A stretch of 64,000 nucleotides of DNA from Flavobacterium pisciphilum. GTDB taxonomy: Bacteria > Bacteroidota > Bacteroidia > Flavobacteriales > Flavobacteriaceae. Both the position numbers and the translations under genes were made by a program. Positions within the stretch are counted from its first letter, which is position 1, and each line of letters begins with the position of its first letter. The notes below the pieces were generated by a model, which was given only the letters and a program-made list of their open reading frames with translations, had not been told where the DNA came from and searched no databases. The stretch spans positions 2,790,001 through 2,854,000 of the forward strand of contig NZ_JAJJMO010000001.1 of assembly GCF_020905345.1 (NCBI RefSeq), in the 5' to 3' direction. This document shows positions 45,095 through 53,198 of this stretch, in pieces.

Positions 45095-46966
45095 CTATTT
45101 TTTAACAATAAACAAAGGTATTGAAATTTTGTGACGCAATTTATCAACTGTTGTTCCAAAAACTAAATCTTTAAAGCCCGTATGTCCATGTGTTCCCATA
45201 ACCAAAATATCAAAACTTCCTTTGTTTACAATGATTGGGATAATATTGTTTGGTTTACCAAATCCAAGTTCTGTCTCGATTTTAAATCCTTTCGCCGTAA
45301 GCATCTCTTTATATTCTAACAGCAGTTTTTCGTCAATTGTTGTTTCATGATCATCAACATTTTGACCATACATAAGAGCACCAACAGTTTCTACAACATG
45401 AATTAAAGTATAATTACCATCTATTCCACCCAACTCAAAAGCACTGTTGATAGCTGCTTCATCGGCACTAGAGAAATCAACAGAAATAGCAATGTTCTTT
45501 TTGCTATACGCTTCTTTCACAGAAAAACGCAATGTAAGATTATGTGGAGAATGATTTTGTATATCCGATTTTGCTCTAGCTATAAACGGTTTAATAACGA
45601 TATAAAGCAACAGAACTAAGAATGCGATTGCCAAAGGCACTACGGTTACCCAGAGTACGATTGGATTCTCTGAAGCTTCTAACCAACCACTTATTTCATC
45701 ATAAACCAATTTCCCGTTTAGCGATACAATTATTAAAGCAATAATCCATGCAGTAACCTGAGTTAATCTACTAATATGAAATCCTTTCATCTTTGTTTTA
45801 TCACTCACAAAATGTATCAAAGGAATAATTGCAAATCCTAATTGCAAACTCAATATTACTTGGCTTAAAATCAATAATTTTCCCGTGACGCTTTCGCCAT
45901 AAATCAAGATTACAACTACTGCTGGAACAATGGCAATTAAACGTGTTATTATACGACGAACCCACGGTTGTATTCTTAAATTCAAATAACCTTCCATAAC
46001 AATCTGACCTGCCAAAGTCCCTGTAATTGTTGAGCTTTGACCTGCTGCAATTAAAGCAACTGCAAAGAGAATCGGCGCCCATTTAGTACCCAAAAGCGGT
46101 TCCAAAAACTTATGTGCATCCTGAATCTCGGCAACTTCAAACATCCCATTTCGATGAAAAGTAGCAGCCGCCAAAATCAAAATAGCAGCATTTACAAAAA
46201 AAGCAAGATTAAGAGCAATGGTTGAATCTATCAGATTGTATTTTAATGCTTGCTTAATTCCTGCTGCACTTCGGTCAAACTTTCTTGTTTGCACCAAAGA
46301 AGAGTGTAAGTATAAATTATGAGGCATTACTGTCGCTCCAATAATTCCGATTGCGATATATAAAGCCGCTGAATTAGGAAGAGAAGGAATCAATCCATAC
46401 AAAACTTTATCTAATTCTGGCTCAGCAAAAATCATTTCAAAAACAAAAGAAAATCCTATAATTGCCACCAAGACAATAATAAAAGCTTCCATCTTACGGA
46501 TCCCTTTGTTGATTAAAAAGAGTAATAAGAAAGTATCTAGAACGGTAATTAAAACACCCTCAATTAACGGAATATCAAATAATAAATTAATACCAATTGC
46601 CATTCCCAATACCTCAGCAAGATCACAGGCAGCGATAGCAACTTCGGCAAGAATATATAATATATAATTGATGAATTTAGAATAGGTTTCTCTTGAAGCT
46701 TGAGCTAAATCACGTTGAGTAACAATTCCCAATCTAGCACTAAGACTTTGTAATAACAAAGCCATTAAATTACTCATTAACAAAACCCAAAGTAAGGCAT
46801 ACCCAAACTGGCTTCCACCCGCAATATCTGTCGCCCAGTTTCCTGGATCCATATAACCCACACTTACTAAATAAGCTGGACCAAGAAATGCCAATATTTT
46901 TCTAAAAACTGAGGTCTTATTTTGTGTTTGTACCGATTGGTTAACTTCTTCGAGAGATTTAGTCAT
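45095..46966 (-). CDS. mntH: Nramp family divalent metal (Mn/Fe) transporter fused to a UspA domain
   Basis: Proton-coupled Mn(II)/Fe(II) importer. From ATG 46966 (MTKSLEEVNQ) it has 623 residues; a frame opening at 47014 overlaps the promoter. Nramp core with 11 TM segments carries the metal-site motifs DPGNW (TM1) and MPHNLYLHSS (TM6). From about residue 478 a universal-stress-protein domain follows (NIAISVDFSSADEAA ... VMGTHGHTGFKDLVFG), with the ATP-binding GxxG-type end. This fusion is known in Bacteroidota. The downstream neighbour is a DtxR-type repressor. Confidence 0.93.
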   Translation of the reverse strand: MTKSLEEVNQSVQTQNKTSVFRKILAFLGPAYLVSVGYMDPGNWATDIAGGSQFGYALLWVLLMSNLMALLLQSLSARLGIVTQRDLAQASRETYSKFINYILYILAEVAIAACDLAEVLGMAIGINLLFDIPLIEGVLITVLDTFLLLFLINKGIRKMEAFIIVLVAIIGFSFVFEMIFAEPELDKVLYGLIPSLPNSAALYIAIGIIGATVMPHNLYLHSSLVQTRKFDRSAAGIKQALKYNLIDSTIALNLAFFVNAAILILAAATFHRNGMFEVAEIQDAHKFLEPLLGTKWAPILFAVALIAAGQSSTITGTLAGQIVMEGYLNLRIQPWVRRIITRLIAIVPAVVVILIYGESVTGKLLILSQVILSLQLGFAIIPLIHFVSDKTKMKGFHISRLTQVTAWIIALIIVSLNGKLVYDEISGWLEASENPIVLWVTVVPLAIAFLVLLLYIVIKPFIARAKSDIQNHSPHNLTLRFSVKEAYSKKNIAISVDFSSADEAAINSAFELGGIDGNYTLIHVVETVGALMYGQNVDDHETTIDEKLLLEYKEMLTAKGFKIETELGFGKPNNIIPIIVNKGSFDILVMGTHGHTGFKDLVFGTTVDKLRHKISIPLFIVKK

Positions 46967-46985
46967 TTCATAAAAATTATTAAAG

Positions 46986-46993
46986 CAAATATA
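46986..46993 (-). promoter_or_regulatory. promoter of mntH
   Basis: On the minus strand TATATTTG (-7), with TTTG at 47015-47012 (-33) and an 18-bp spacer, the ideal form. 19 bp before the ATG at 46966. The putative metal operator lies just upstream of the -33 box. Confidence 0.7.
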
Positions 46994-47021
46994 TACAAAA
47001 ATTGCATTGCTCAAACATTAT

Positions 47022-47039
47022 TTTTAGCCTTGTCTAAAA
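47022..47039. promoter_or_regulatory. 18-bp operator-like palindrome at mntH
   Basis: TTTTAGCCTTGTCTAAAA has 6-bp perfect arms (TTTTAG / CTAAAA) and a 6-bp centre, the shape of DtxR/MntR-family operators. It sits immediately upstream of the mntH -33 box. The same TTTTAG-N6-CTAAAA pattern overlaps the TonB receptor promoter at 50158-50175. Assignment to the DtxR-type protein encoded at 44361 is inference. Confidence 0.55.
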
Positions 47040-47050
47040 GTTAAAGAAAA

Positions 47051-47428
47051 TTATAAACAATTCGGACACAATCCTGAAAGAGTAAAATTCACATCGTTAA
47101 CCTTGTAATTGCGGGGAATTATATAGCTTGGCTGTACATTTTCCATACAAGTCACCTTCAAACATTTTTCACAACTAAAATGCACATGGTTGTGGATATG
47201 CACGTGATTTTCATGATGGCATTTAGCATATTTAATAGTTCCATCAAGATTCACAATTTTATGAATAACATCTTCATTCACCAAACGGTCTAAAATTCTA
47301 TAAATAGTAACTCGATCACATAAATCCTGAGTCAGTTTATGAATCTCTGAATGGGATAATGCCGAATCTGAATTGCTAATTAAATCTAGAATGGCTCCTT
47401 TGGCCACAGTATTACGGGTAACTTTCAT
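47051..47428 (-). CDS. Fur-family transcriptional regulator, Zur-like
   Basis: Metal-sensing repressor of 125 residues from ATG 47428 (MKVTRNTVAKGAIL). Winged helix with the DNA-contact helix DRVTIYRILDRLV, a His-rich metal region HENHVHIHNHVHF, and two CxxC structural-zinc pairs (C86/C89 and C121/C124). The position beside a COG0523 GTPase operon and the Zur-like boxes in between favour a zinc regulator, but Fur and PerR cannot be excluded by sequence alone. It is divergent from the operon it probably controls. Confidence 0.9.
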   Translation of the reverse strand: MKVTRNTVAKGAILDLISNSDSALSHSEIHKLTQDLCDRVTIYRILDRLVNEDVIHKIVNLDGTIKYAKCHHENHVHIHNHVHFSCEKCLKVTCMENVQPSYIIPRNYKVNDVNFTLSGLCPNCL

Positions 47429-47443
47429 AAATAAAACATTAAC

Positions 47444-47456
47444 GCAACATAGTTGC
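47444..47456. promoter_or_regulatory. operator-like inverted repeat 1 (Fur/Zur type)
   Basis: GCAACATAGTTGC: perfect 5-bp arms around a 3-bp centre. It overlaps the -33 TTG (47453-47455) of the MerC operon promoter and is 16 bp upstream of the Fur-like gene's ATG, so it could control both directions. A similar element lies 37 bp away. Confidence 0.5.
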
Positions 47457-47473
47457 ATTTTGAATAATTTTTT

Positions 47474-47481
47474 TATATTTG
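47474..47481 (+). promoter_or_regulatory. promoter of the MerC-COG0523 operon
   Basis: TATATTTG (-7) with TTG at 47453-47455 and an 18-bp spacer, 33 bp before the ATG of the MerC gene. The end of the box overlaps the second operator-like repeat. Confidence 0.7.
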
Positions 47482-47494
47482 CAACATTATTGCA
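47480..47494. promoter_or_regulatory. operator-like inverted repeat 2 (Fur/Zur type)
   Basis: TGCAACATTATTGCA: TGCAA / TTGCA arms with a 5-bp centre, overlapping the end of the -7 box. Its GCAAC half-site is shared with repeat 1. Together the two sites would cover both promoter boxes. Confidence 0.5.
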
Positions 47495-47513
47495 TTAAAC
47501 AAATATACGAGAA

Positions 47514-47867
47514 ATGAAAACAAAAACAACTTTTAATTGGGACATTTTAGGAATTTCTAGCGCTACTATATGCCTGGTACACTGTTTACTATTTCCAATT
47601 CTAACAATAATACCTTTAGGAATAACCCATAATCCTATAATCGATTTGCTTTTTGCATCCATAGGTTTCTTTGCGATTATAAAAATAGCAAAAAAAGCGA
47701 CTCTACTTGTAAGCAGTATTTTAATTCTATCAATAACGCTAATTTATACAAGCATCCTTATAGAAATTATACTAGACGTACACACCTATTTAATATTTAT
47801 TGGCGGAATTGGGATGATAATTGGCCATTTTATAAACTACTTAGAACACAAAAAGGAAAGAAAATGA
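47514..47867 (+). CDS. MerC domain membrane protein
   Basis: Integral membrane protein of 117 residues with four hydrophobic segments. The first carries CLVHC (C20, C24) in the MerC pattern; MerC proteins move Hg(II) or other soft metals inward. In the Bacteroidota the MerC gene is typically beside zinc-related regulators rather than mer operons, and here it starts an operon with a COG0523 GTPase under candidate Zur-type control. Zinc or another metal is a likely cargo by inference only. Its stop overlaps the GTPase start. Confidence 0.82.
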   Translation: MKTKTTFNWDILGISSATICLVHCLLFPILTIIPLGITHNPIIDLLFASIGFFAIIKIAKKATLLVSSILILSITLIYTSILIEIILDVHTYLIFIGGIGMIIGHFINYLEHKKERK

Positions 47868-49072
47868 AAAAACTACCTGTAACTGTATTGAGTGGTTTTC
47901 TTGGAGCTGGCAAAACAACTTTACTAAACCATATCCTTCACAATAAAGAAGGACTTAAGGTTGCTGTAATTGTCAATGATATGAGCGAAGTAAACATTGA
48001 CGCTCAACTCGTAAAAAACGAACACACCTTATCACGCACCGAAGAGAAGCTAGTTGAAATGAGTAATGGTTGCATTTGCTGCACCTTAAGAGAAGATTTA
48101 ATGGTTGAAGTCGAGAAACTCGCTAGAGAAAACCGTTTTGATTATTTACTCATCGAAAGTACTGGAATTAGCGAACCCATACCTGTTGCACAGACATTCT
48201 CGTTTATAAATGAAGATGAAAACATCGATTTGTCCCGATTTAGTTATGTAGACACCATGGTTACAGTAGTAGATAGTTTAAACTTTTTTAAAGATTTTGG
48301 CTCTGCTGAAACATTACAACAACGAAAAGCTTCTGACATTGAAAATGACAATCGAACTATTGTAAATCTTTTAGTAGACCAAGTAGAATTTGCCAATGTC
48401 ATTATCTTGAACAAAACCGATTTAATATCATCTGAATCACTACAAATACTCAAAGCATCAATTCAAAAACTAAATCCAGTAGCCAAAATACTTACTTCGG
48501 TTTTAGGGAAAGTAAATCCAATAGAAATCATAAATACTGGGTTATTCAATTTTGAAGAAGCTGAAGTTTCGGCTGGTTGGATTAGGGAATTGGAAGGAAT
48601 TCACACGCCAGAAACAGAAGAATACGGAATAAACTCGTTTGTTTTCCGCAATCCAAAACCATTTCACCCTGAACGCCTTTGGAATTTCATTAAACATGAC
48701 TTTCCATCAAATATAATTCGAAGCAAAGGATTAATGTGGATGGCATCACGTCCTGAACAAGCCATAAACTGGAGTCAAGCTGGCGGATCTATGAAAGCTG
48801 AAGGTGCAGGCGTTTGGTGGGCAAGTATGCCCCTAAGCCAACGCATGATGTTCAACAACTTCGTAGAATTTCAAGATATAATTGAAGAACGTTGGACTGC
48901 TGATTTTGGCGACCGCCTAAACGAAATAGTATTTATAGGTCAAAAAATCAAAGAAGACAAAATACTAAAAGAACTAAAAAAGTGCCTTTGTACTCCCGAT
49001 GAAATTACTGATTATCTAAAAGGCAACTTTTTGAGGACTGACCAATTCCCTATACCAAGAAATATTTCGTAA
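47864..49072 (+). CDS. COG0523 (CobW/ZigA-type) GTP-binding metallochaperone
   Basis: GTPase of 402 residues of the COG0523 family, metal (usually zinc) chaperones induced under zinc limitation. Walker A is GFLGAGKTT (11-19). The metal motif CxCC is C70, C72, C73 in [10 protein letters not shown]. The GTPase NKTD is in [10 protein letters not shown]. The C-terminal CobW_C domain carries [12 protein letters not shown]. It overlaps the MerC stop by 4 bp and is followed by a flavin-dependent oxidoreductase. Under a likely Zur-type promoter it is a natural zinc-starvation gene. Confidence 0.93.
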   Translation: MKKLPVTVLSGFLGAGKTTLLNHILHNKEGLKVAVIVNDMSEVNIDAQLVKNEHTLSRTEEKLVEMSNGCICCTLREDLMVEVEKLARENRFDYLLIESTGISEPIPVAQTFSFINEDENIDLSRFSYVDTMVTVVDSLNFFKDFGSAETLQQRKASDIENDNRTIVNLLVDQVEFANVIILNKTDLISSESLQILKASIQKLNPVAKILTSVLGKVNPIEIINTGLFNFEEAEVSAGWIRELEGIHTPETEEYGINSFVFRNPKPFHPERLWNFIKHDFPSNIIRSKGLMWMASRPEQAINWSQAGGSMKAEGAGVWWASMPLSQRMMFNNFVEFQDIIEERWTADFGDRLNEIVFIGQKIKEDKILKELKKCLCTPDEITDYLKGNFLRTDQFPIPRNIS

Positions 49073-49089
49073 TCCTTAAATATAAAATC

Positions 49090-50001
49090 ATGACAAATAA
49101 TAACAAATATGATGTTATAATAATCGGAGGTAGTTATGCAGGCTTTTCGGCTGCAATGGCATTAGGACGTTCGCTACGTAAAGTATTAATCATAGATAGC
49201 GGAAAACCTTGCAACCAACAAACCCCCTATTCACATAATTTCATAACTCAAGATGGCAAAAGACCTGCAGATATTAATGCAAAAGCAAAAAAACAAATCT
49301 TAAAATATCCAACAATAACTTTTTTAGAAGGCAAAGCTACCAAAGCAATAAAAAGAGAACAAGAATTTGAAATAGAAACTGAGAAGAGAGAAAAGTTTAC
49401 AGCAAGGAAATTACTTTTTGCAACGGGTTTAAAAGATATACTTCCAGAAATAGAAGGGTTTGCAGAATGCTGGGGAATTTCAATATTGCATTGCCCCTAT
49501 TGCCACGGATATGAGGTGAAAAATGAAAGAACTGGCATTATTGCAAACGGTCCCTTGGGATATGAATTTACTAAGATGATTTCCAATTGGACTAAAAACC
49601 TGACTGTATTAACAAATGGAAAAACATCATTGACCGAAGAACAAACTGCTGCACTTAAAAAAAACAATATCGCAATTTTAGAAAATGAAATAGATTATTT
49701 CCAACACAATGAAGGAAAAATAATGAACATTGTTTTTAAAGACAAAACAAAAATAGCCATTAAAGCACTTTATGCTAAACCCCCTTATGAGCAACATTCT
49801 CTTTTGCCACAAGAATTAGGCTGTGAAATAACAGAACAGGGCTTAATAAAAGTTGATGCCTCTCAAAAAACAACCATCATCGGAATTTATGCAGCAGGTG
49901 ACAATTCTACTTTTGGACGTTCACTAGCACTAGCTGTTTCGTCAGGATCAGTCGCTGGGGCATTAATAAACAAAGAACTCATAGAAGAAGACTTTAATTA
50001 G
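49090..50001 (+). CDS. NAD(P)/FAD-dependent oxidoreductase, thioredoxin-reductase-like
   Basis: Flavoprotein of 303 residues of the thioredoxin-reductase family. FAD motif IIGGSYAGFSAA (12-23), redox-active CPYC pair C135/C138 in HCPYCHGYE, and the late FAD block GIYAAGDNSTF. It is shorter than true TrxB partners of plant-type and related to the bacterial disulfide reductases that lack a typical NADPH motif spacing; the specific substrate is unknown. Last gene of the MerC-COG0523 operon and 18 bp after it; a terminator follows. Confidence 0.88.
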   Translation: MTNNNKYDVIIIGGSYAGFSAAMALGRSLRKVLIIDSGKPCNQQTPYSHNFITQDGKRPADINAKAKKQILKYPTITFLEGKATKAIKREQEFEIETEKREKFTARKLLFATGLKDILPEIEGFAECWGISILHCPYCHGYEVKNERTGIIANGPLGYEFTKMISNWTKNLTVLTNGKTSLTEEQTAALKKNNIAILENEIDYFQHNEGKIMNIVFKDKTKIAIKALYAKPPYEQHSLLPQELGCEITEQGLIKVDASQKTTIIGIYAAGDNSTFGRSLALAVSSGSVAGALINKELIEEDFN

Positions 50002-50071
50002 TCACAAACGTAATTTCAATAATTTTAATAGTTTGTTAGTACCCAATTGTTTTGGGATGCAATTGGGATGT

Positions 50072-50108
50072 AAGCGGTTCATTATAAACTTATGAACCGC
50101 TTTTTTTA
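50072..50108 (+). terminator. terminator of the MerC-COG0523-oxidoreductase operon
   Basis: AAGCGGTTCAT / ATGAACCGCTT hairpin with a 9-nt loop and a run of T. It separates the operon from the TonB receptor gene, which has its own promoter. Confidence 0.85.
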
Positions 50109-50157
50109 ATGCCAGAATATATTTTATTAACAAAGAATTTTGTTTGTCAAATATAAT

Positions 50158-50175
50158 TTTTAGATTTGCCTAAAA
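50158..50175. promoter_or_regulatory. 18-bp operator-like palindrome at the TonB receptor promoter
   Basis: TTTTAGATTTGCCTAAAA: the same TTTTAG-N6-CTAAAA design as at mntH. It encloses the -7 box TAGATTTG (50161-50168); TTTG at 50139-50142 gives an 18-bp spacer. Binding of a repressor would block the promoter directly. 16 bp before the receptor ATG. Confidence 0.6.
50161..50168 (+). promoter_or_regulatory. promoter of the TonB receptor gene
   Basis: TAGATTTG (-7) with TTTG at 50139-50142 (-33) and an 18-bp spacer. Located inside the operator-like palindrome, 23 bp before the start codon. Confidence 0.65.
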
Positions 50176-50190
50176 TATAATTTACATAAA

Positions 50191-52467
50191 ATGAAATATT
50201 TATTTACAATACTACTGTTTTCAATACTTCAGCTCTCATTTTCACAAAACACCGCTAAAATTTCAGGAAAAGTGTCCATCGAAAATCAAGAGAATCAACA
50301 ATCAAATGTTCAATTATTAAAAACCAATTATAAAACACAAACCGATAGCTTAGGCCATTATAAACTAGAAAATATCCCTCAGGGCAATTATAGAATACAG
50401 ATTTCGTCACTTGGTCTACAAACAATAACAAAAAGTATTACTGTCAAAGAAAGCCAAGCATTAACTTTAGATTTTGAACTATCAAATGACGAGAATGAAC
50501 TAAATGAAGTAGTAATCTCAGGAACACTAAAAGCAGTAAAAAGATTAGAAAGTGCAGTACCCGTTGAAGTCTACACCCCCGTATTCTTTAAAAAGAACCC
50601 AACAGCCAATATTTATGAAGCCCTACAGAATGTAAATGGGGTACGCCCTCAACTTAATTGTGGCGTTTGTAACACAGGAGACATTCATATAAACGGCCTT
50701 GAAGGTCCATATACAGCAGTTATGATTGACGGAATGCCGATTGTAAGTAGCTTGTCTACCGTTTATGGATTATCCGGAATACCAAATTCGTTAGTTGAAA
50801 GAATAGAAATTGTAAAAGGCCCAGCATCTTCCTTATATGGAAGTGAAGCAGTAGGTGGTTTAATAAATATTATAACAAAAAGCGCAAGTAATGCACCCGT
50901 ATTCTCAGCAGATGTTTTTACAACAAGCTGGTTGGAAACAAATGTTGATCTAGGCGTAAAATTCAATACAGGTAAAAATGCAACAGCTTTACTTGGTGTA
51001 AATTACTTCAATTACAACCAAAGAATTGACAATGACAATGATGGTTTTACAGATGTCACACTTCAAGACCGCATATCCGTTTTTCAAAAATGGACTTTTA
51101 AAAGAAAAGAAAATAGACTTTTTACAATTGCAGGACGCGGGATGTACGAAGACCGTTGGGGTGGCGATGTCCGTTGGGAGAAAAAATACCGTGGTGGTGA
51201 TGAAATTTACGGAGAAAGTATTTACACCAAACGTGGTGAACTTATAGGAAGCTATCAATTGCCAACAGACGAGAAACTGATATTCTCTTTCTCTGGTAAT
51301 GTACATTATCAGGATAGTCGTTATGGAACAACCTCATATATTGCAAACCAAAAAATAGGATTTGCCCAACTTACTTGGGATAAAAAAATCCGAAACAATG
51401 ATTTACTAGCAGGAATAGCATCCCGTTACACCTATTACGATGACAACACACCATCGACTGCATCACAAGGAAAAAACAACCCAGAAAAAACATGGTTACC
51501 CGGTATTTTCTTGCAAGATGAAATAACATTATCTGAAAAACACAAAATACTTTTAGGACTACGATACGATTACAACTCAATTCACGGGAATATTATAACA
51601 CCTAGATTTGCTTATAAATTAAAATTCGATGACAACAACATCCTTCGTTTCAATGCTGGAACAGGATACAGAGTAGTGAATTTATTTACAGAAGACCATG
51701 CAGCTTTGACTGGATCAAGAGAGGTTGTTATTGCAAACAATCTAAATCCAGAAAAATCAGTCAATGCCAATTTAAACTATATAAAAAAAATATACTTCCC
51801 AAATGGAACATTCATCGGCATTGAAACCACAGCATTCCATACCCGATTTAGTAATAAGATAATTGCAGATTATGAAACTGACCCGAACAAAATCATTTAT
51901 GACAACATTAATGGACATGCGATAAGCCAGGGAATCAGCACAAACATTGACGTAAACTTTAATAACGGATTAAAATTAATTGCAGGTGCAACACTCATGG
52001 ATGTTTCTAATATAGAAAACGGGAAACGAGAAAGACCCTATCTAACAGAGAAGTTTACAGCAACTTGGAGTGTTTCGTATAAAATTAGTCCAATTGATTT
52101 AGCCATTGATTATACTGGAAATTTATATAGTCCAATGAAGTTACCGCTATTAGGCGATAATGATCCCAGAAGTCCAAATTCACCTTGGTATAGCTTACAA
52201 AACATTCAATTCACTTACACAGGTTGGAAGAACTTTGAGTTATATGCTGGAATTAAAAACCTACTTAACTTTACACCAAAACGAAACAATCCGTTCTTGA
52301 TTTCAAGAACCAATGATCCTTTTGACAAAAATGTAGACTACGACTCAAACGGAAAAGTACTAGCGACTCCTAGTAATCCATACGGTTTGACATTTGACAC
52401 AACCTATGTTTATGCTCCAAATCAAGGAATCAGAAGTTTCTTTGGTCTACGTTATAATCTGAGATAA
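50191..52467 (+). CDS. TonB-dependent receptor with Cys pair in the plug
   Basis: Outer-membrane transporter of 758 residues. Order: signal peptide (about 1-19), carboxypeptidase-regulatory-like domain (ISGKVSIENQENQQSNVQLL, about 24-105), plug (about 120-230) with GVRPQLNCGVCNTGDIHING, and a beta-barrel ending SFFGLRYNLR. The CGVC pair in the plug is unusual and recurs in a receptor subfamily of this phylum as far as I recall; it could bind a metal. Regulation by a DtxR-type site and neighbouring metal genes suggests metal or metal-chelate uptake, but no substrate is proven. Confidence 0.9.
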   Translation: MKYLFTILLFSILQLSFSQNTAKISGKVSIENQENQQSNVQLLKTNYKTQTDSLGHYKLENIPQGNYRIQISSLGLQTITKSITVKESQALTLDFELSNDENELNEVVISGTLKAVKRLESAVPVEVYTPVFFKKNPTANIYEALQNVNGVRPQLNCGVCNTGDIHINGLEGPYTAVMIDGMPIVSSLSTVYGLSGIPNSLVERIEIVKGPASSLYGSEAVGGLINIITKSASNAPVFSADVFTTSWLETNVDLGVKFNTGKNATALLGVNYFNYNQRIDNDNDGFTDVTLQDRISVFQKWTFKRKENRLFTIAGRGMYEDRWGGDVRWEKKYRGGDEIYGESIYTKRGELIGSYQLPTDEKLIFSFSGNVHYQDSRYGTTSYIANQKIGFAQLTWDKKIRNNDLLAGIASRYTYYDDNTPSTASQGKNNPEKTWLPGIFLQDEITLSEKHKILLGLRYDYNSIHGNIITPRFAYKLKFDDNNILRFNAGTGYRVVNLFTEDHAALTGSREVVIANNLNPEKSVNANLNYIKKIYFPNGTFIGIETTAFHTRFSNKIIADYETDPNKIIYDNINGHAISQGISTNIDVNFNNGLKLIAGATLMDVSNIENGKRERPYLTEKFTATWSVSYKISPIDLAIDYTGNLYSPMKLPLLGDNDPRSPNSPWYSLQNIQFTYTGWKNFELYAGIKNLLNFTPKRNNPFLISRTNDPFDKNVDYDSNGKVLATPSNPYGLTFDTTYVYAPNQGIRSFFGLRYNLR

Positions 52468-52480
52468 AAACTCTTAAGCC

Positions 52481-52547
52481 ACTGATTTCTCAGACCAGAA
52501 AAGATTTTTAAGCAACATACTTAGTCCTTTAAATCTGAGAAATCAGT
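52481..52547. repeat. 14-bp inverted repeat between TonB receptor and thioredoxin gene
   Basis: ACTGATTTCTCAGA (52481-52494) and TCTGAGAAATCAGT (52534-52547), perfect match, 39-nt loop. No strong T-run, so it may be an attenuator or a relic of a dispersed repeat rather than a terminator. The two genes probably share one transcript. Confidence 0.6.
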
Positions 52548-52562
52548 AAAAAAACGTAACAA

Positions 52563-53033
52563 ATGAGAAATCTAGTCCTAATTATCCTCTACTTAAGTCT
52601 TACTACAACTGGATTTTGCCAACTCAAAAGCATCCCATTTGAAGCAATCGACAGCCTACAACAAATTCAGAAACGAAAAGTTATCGTTTTTATCCACACC
52701 GATTGGTGCAAATATTGTCAGGCAATGAAGAATTCGACTTTTAAAAACAAAGCGATAATAGCCCAACTCAACGAAGAATTTTATTTTGTTGATTTTCAAG
52801 CTGAGGAAAAAAGGACAATTCGTTTTAATAATCAGACATTCAACTACAAATCAACAGGAAATACTACTGGTGTTAATGAATTAGCAATTCAATTAGGAAC
52901 CGTTAATAATCAACTGACTTACCCAATAGTTTGTGTTTTAAATTCAGAAAACGAAATTATATTTCAAGACACCCATTATCGAAATGCAAAGGATTTCGAA
53001 ATGATTTTGGCTAAACTGAAAGAACAAAACTAA
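52563..53033 (+). CDS. periplasmic thioredoxin-family protein
   Basis: Exported thioredoxin-fold protein of 156 residues with signal peptide (MRNLVLIILYLSLTTTGFCQ) and redox pair C49-x-x-C52 in TDWCKYCQAM. Resembles the thiol:disulfide interchange/DUF255-like group found next to metal receptors. It follows the TonB receptor by 95 bp. It may keep cysteines of the receptor's plug or of its cargo reduced; that link is inference. Ends before a non-coding gap with the crtY promoter. Confidence 0.85.
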   Translation: MRNLVLIILYLSLTTTGFCQLKSIPFEAIDSLQQIQKRKVIVFIHTDWCKYCQAMKNSTFKNKAIIAQLNEEFYFVDFQAEEKRTIRFNNQTFNYKSTGNTTGVNELAIQLGTVNNQLTYPIVCVLNSENEIIFQDTHYRNAKDFEMILAKLKEQN

Positions 53034-53168
53034 GCATATCAGTTTATAAAGGTCCATTTAAGCTAAATACATCCTCTAAATTTAAATCACTTAAACAGCC
53101 AATACAATCAATGAAATGATATGTTTTTAAATAATTTTGCTGAATAAACTCAACGAATTAAAATTGCC

Positions 53169-53176
53169 TATTTTTG
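53169..53176 (+). promoter_or_regulatory. -7 box of the lycopene cyclase gene
   Basis: TATTTTTG fits TAnnTTTG, 22 bp before the ATG. No well-spaced -33 TTTG box is seen. Confidence 0.45.
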
Positions 53177-53198
53177 ATAAAAATAGTATTTCCAGAAC

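Noticed and set aside
47514..47867. Mercury resistance operon
   Set aside because: Only a MerC-type protein is present. There is no MerA, MerP, MerT or MerR, and the neighbours are zinc-type genes.
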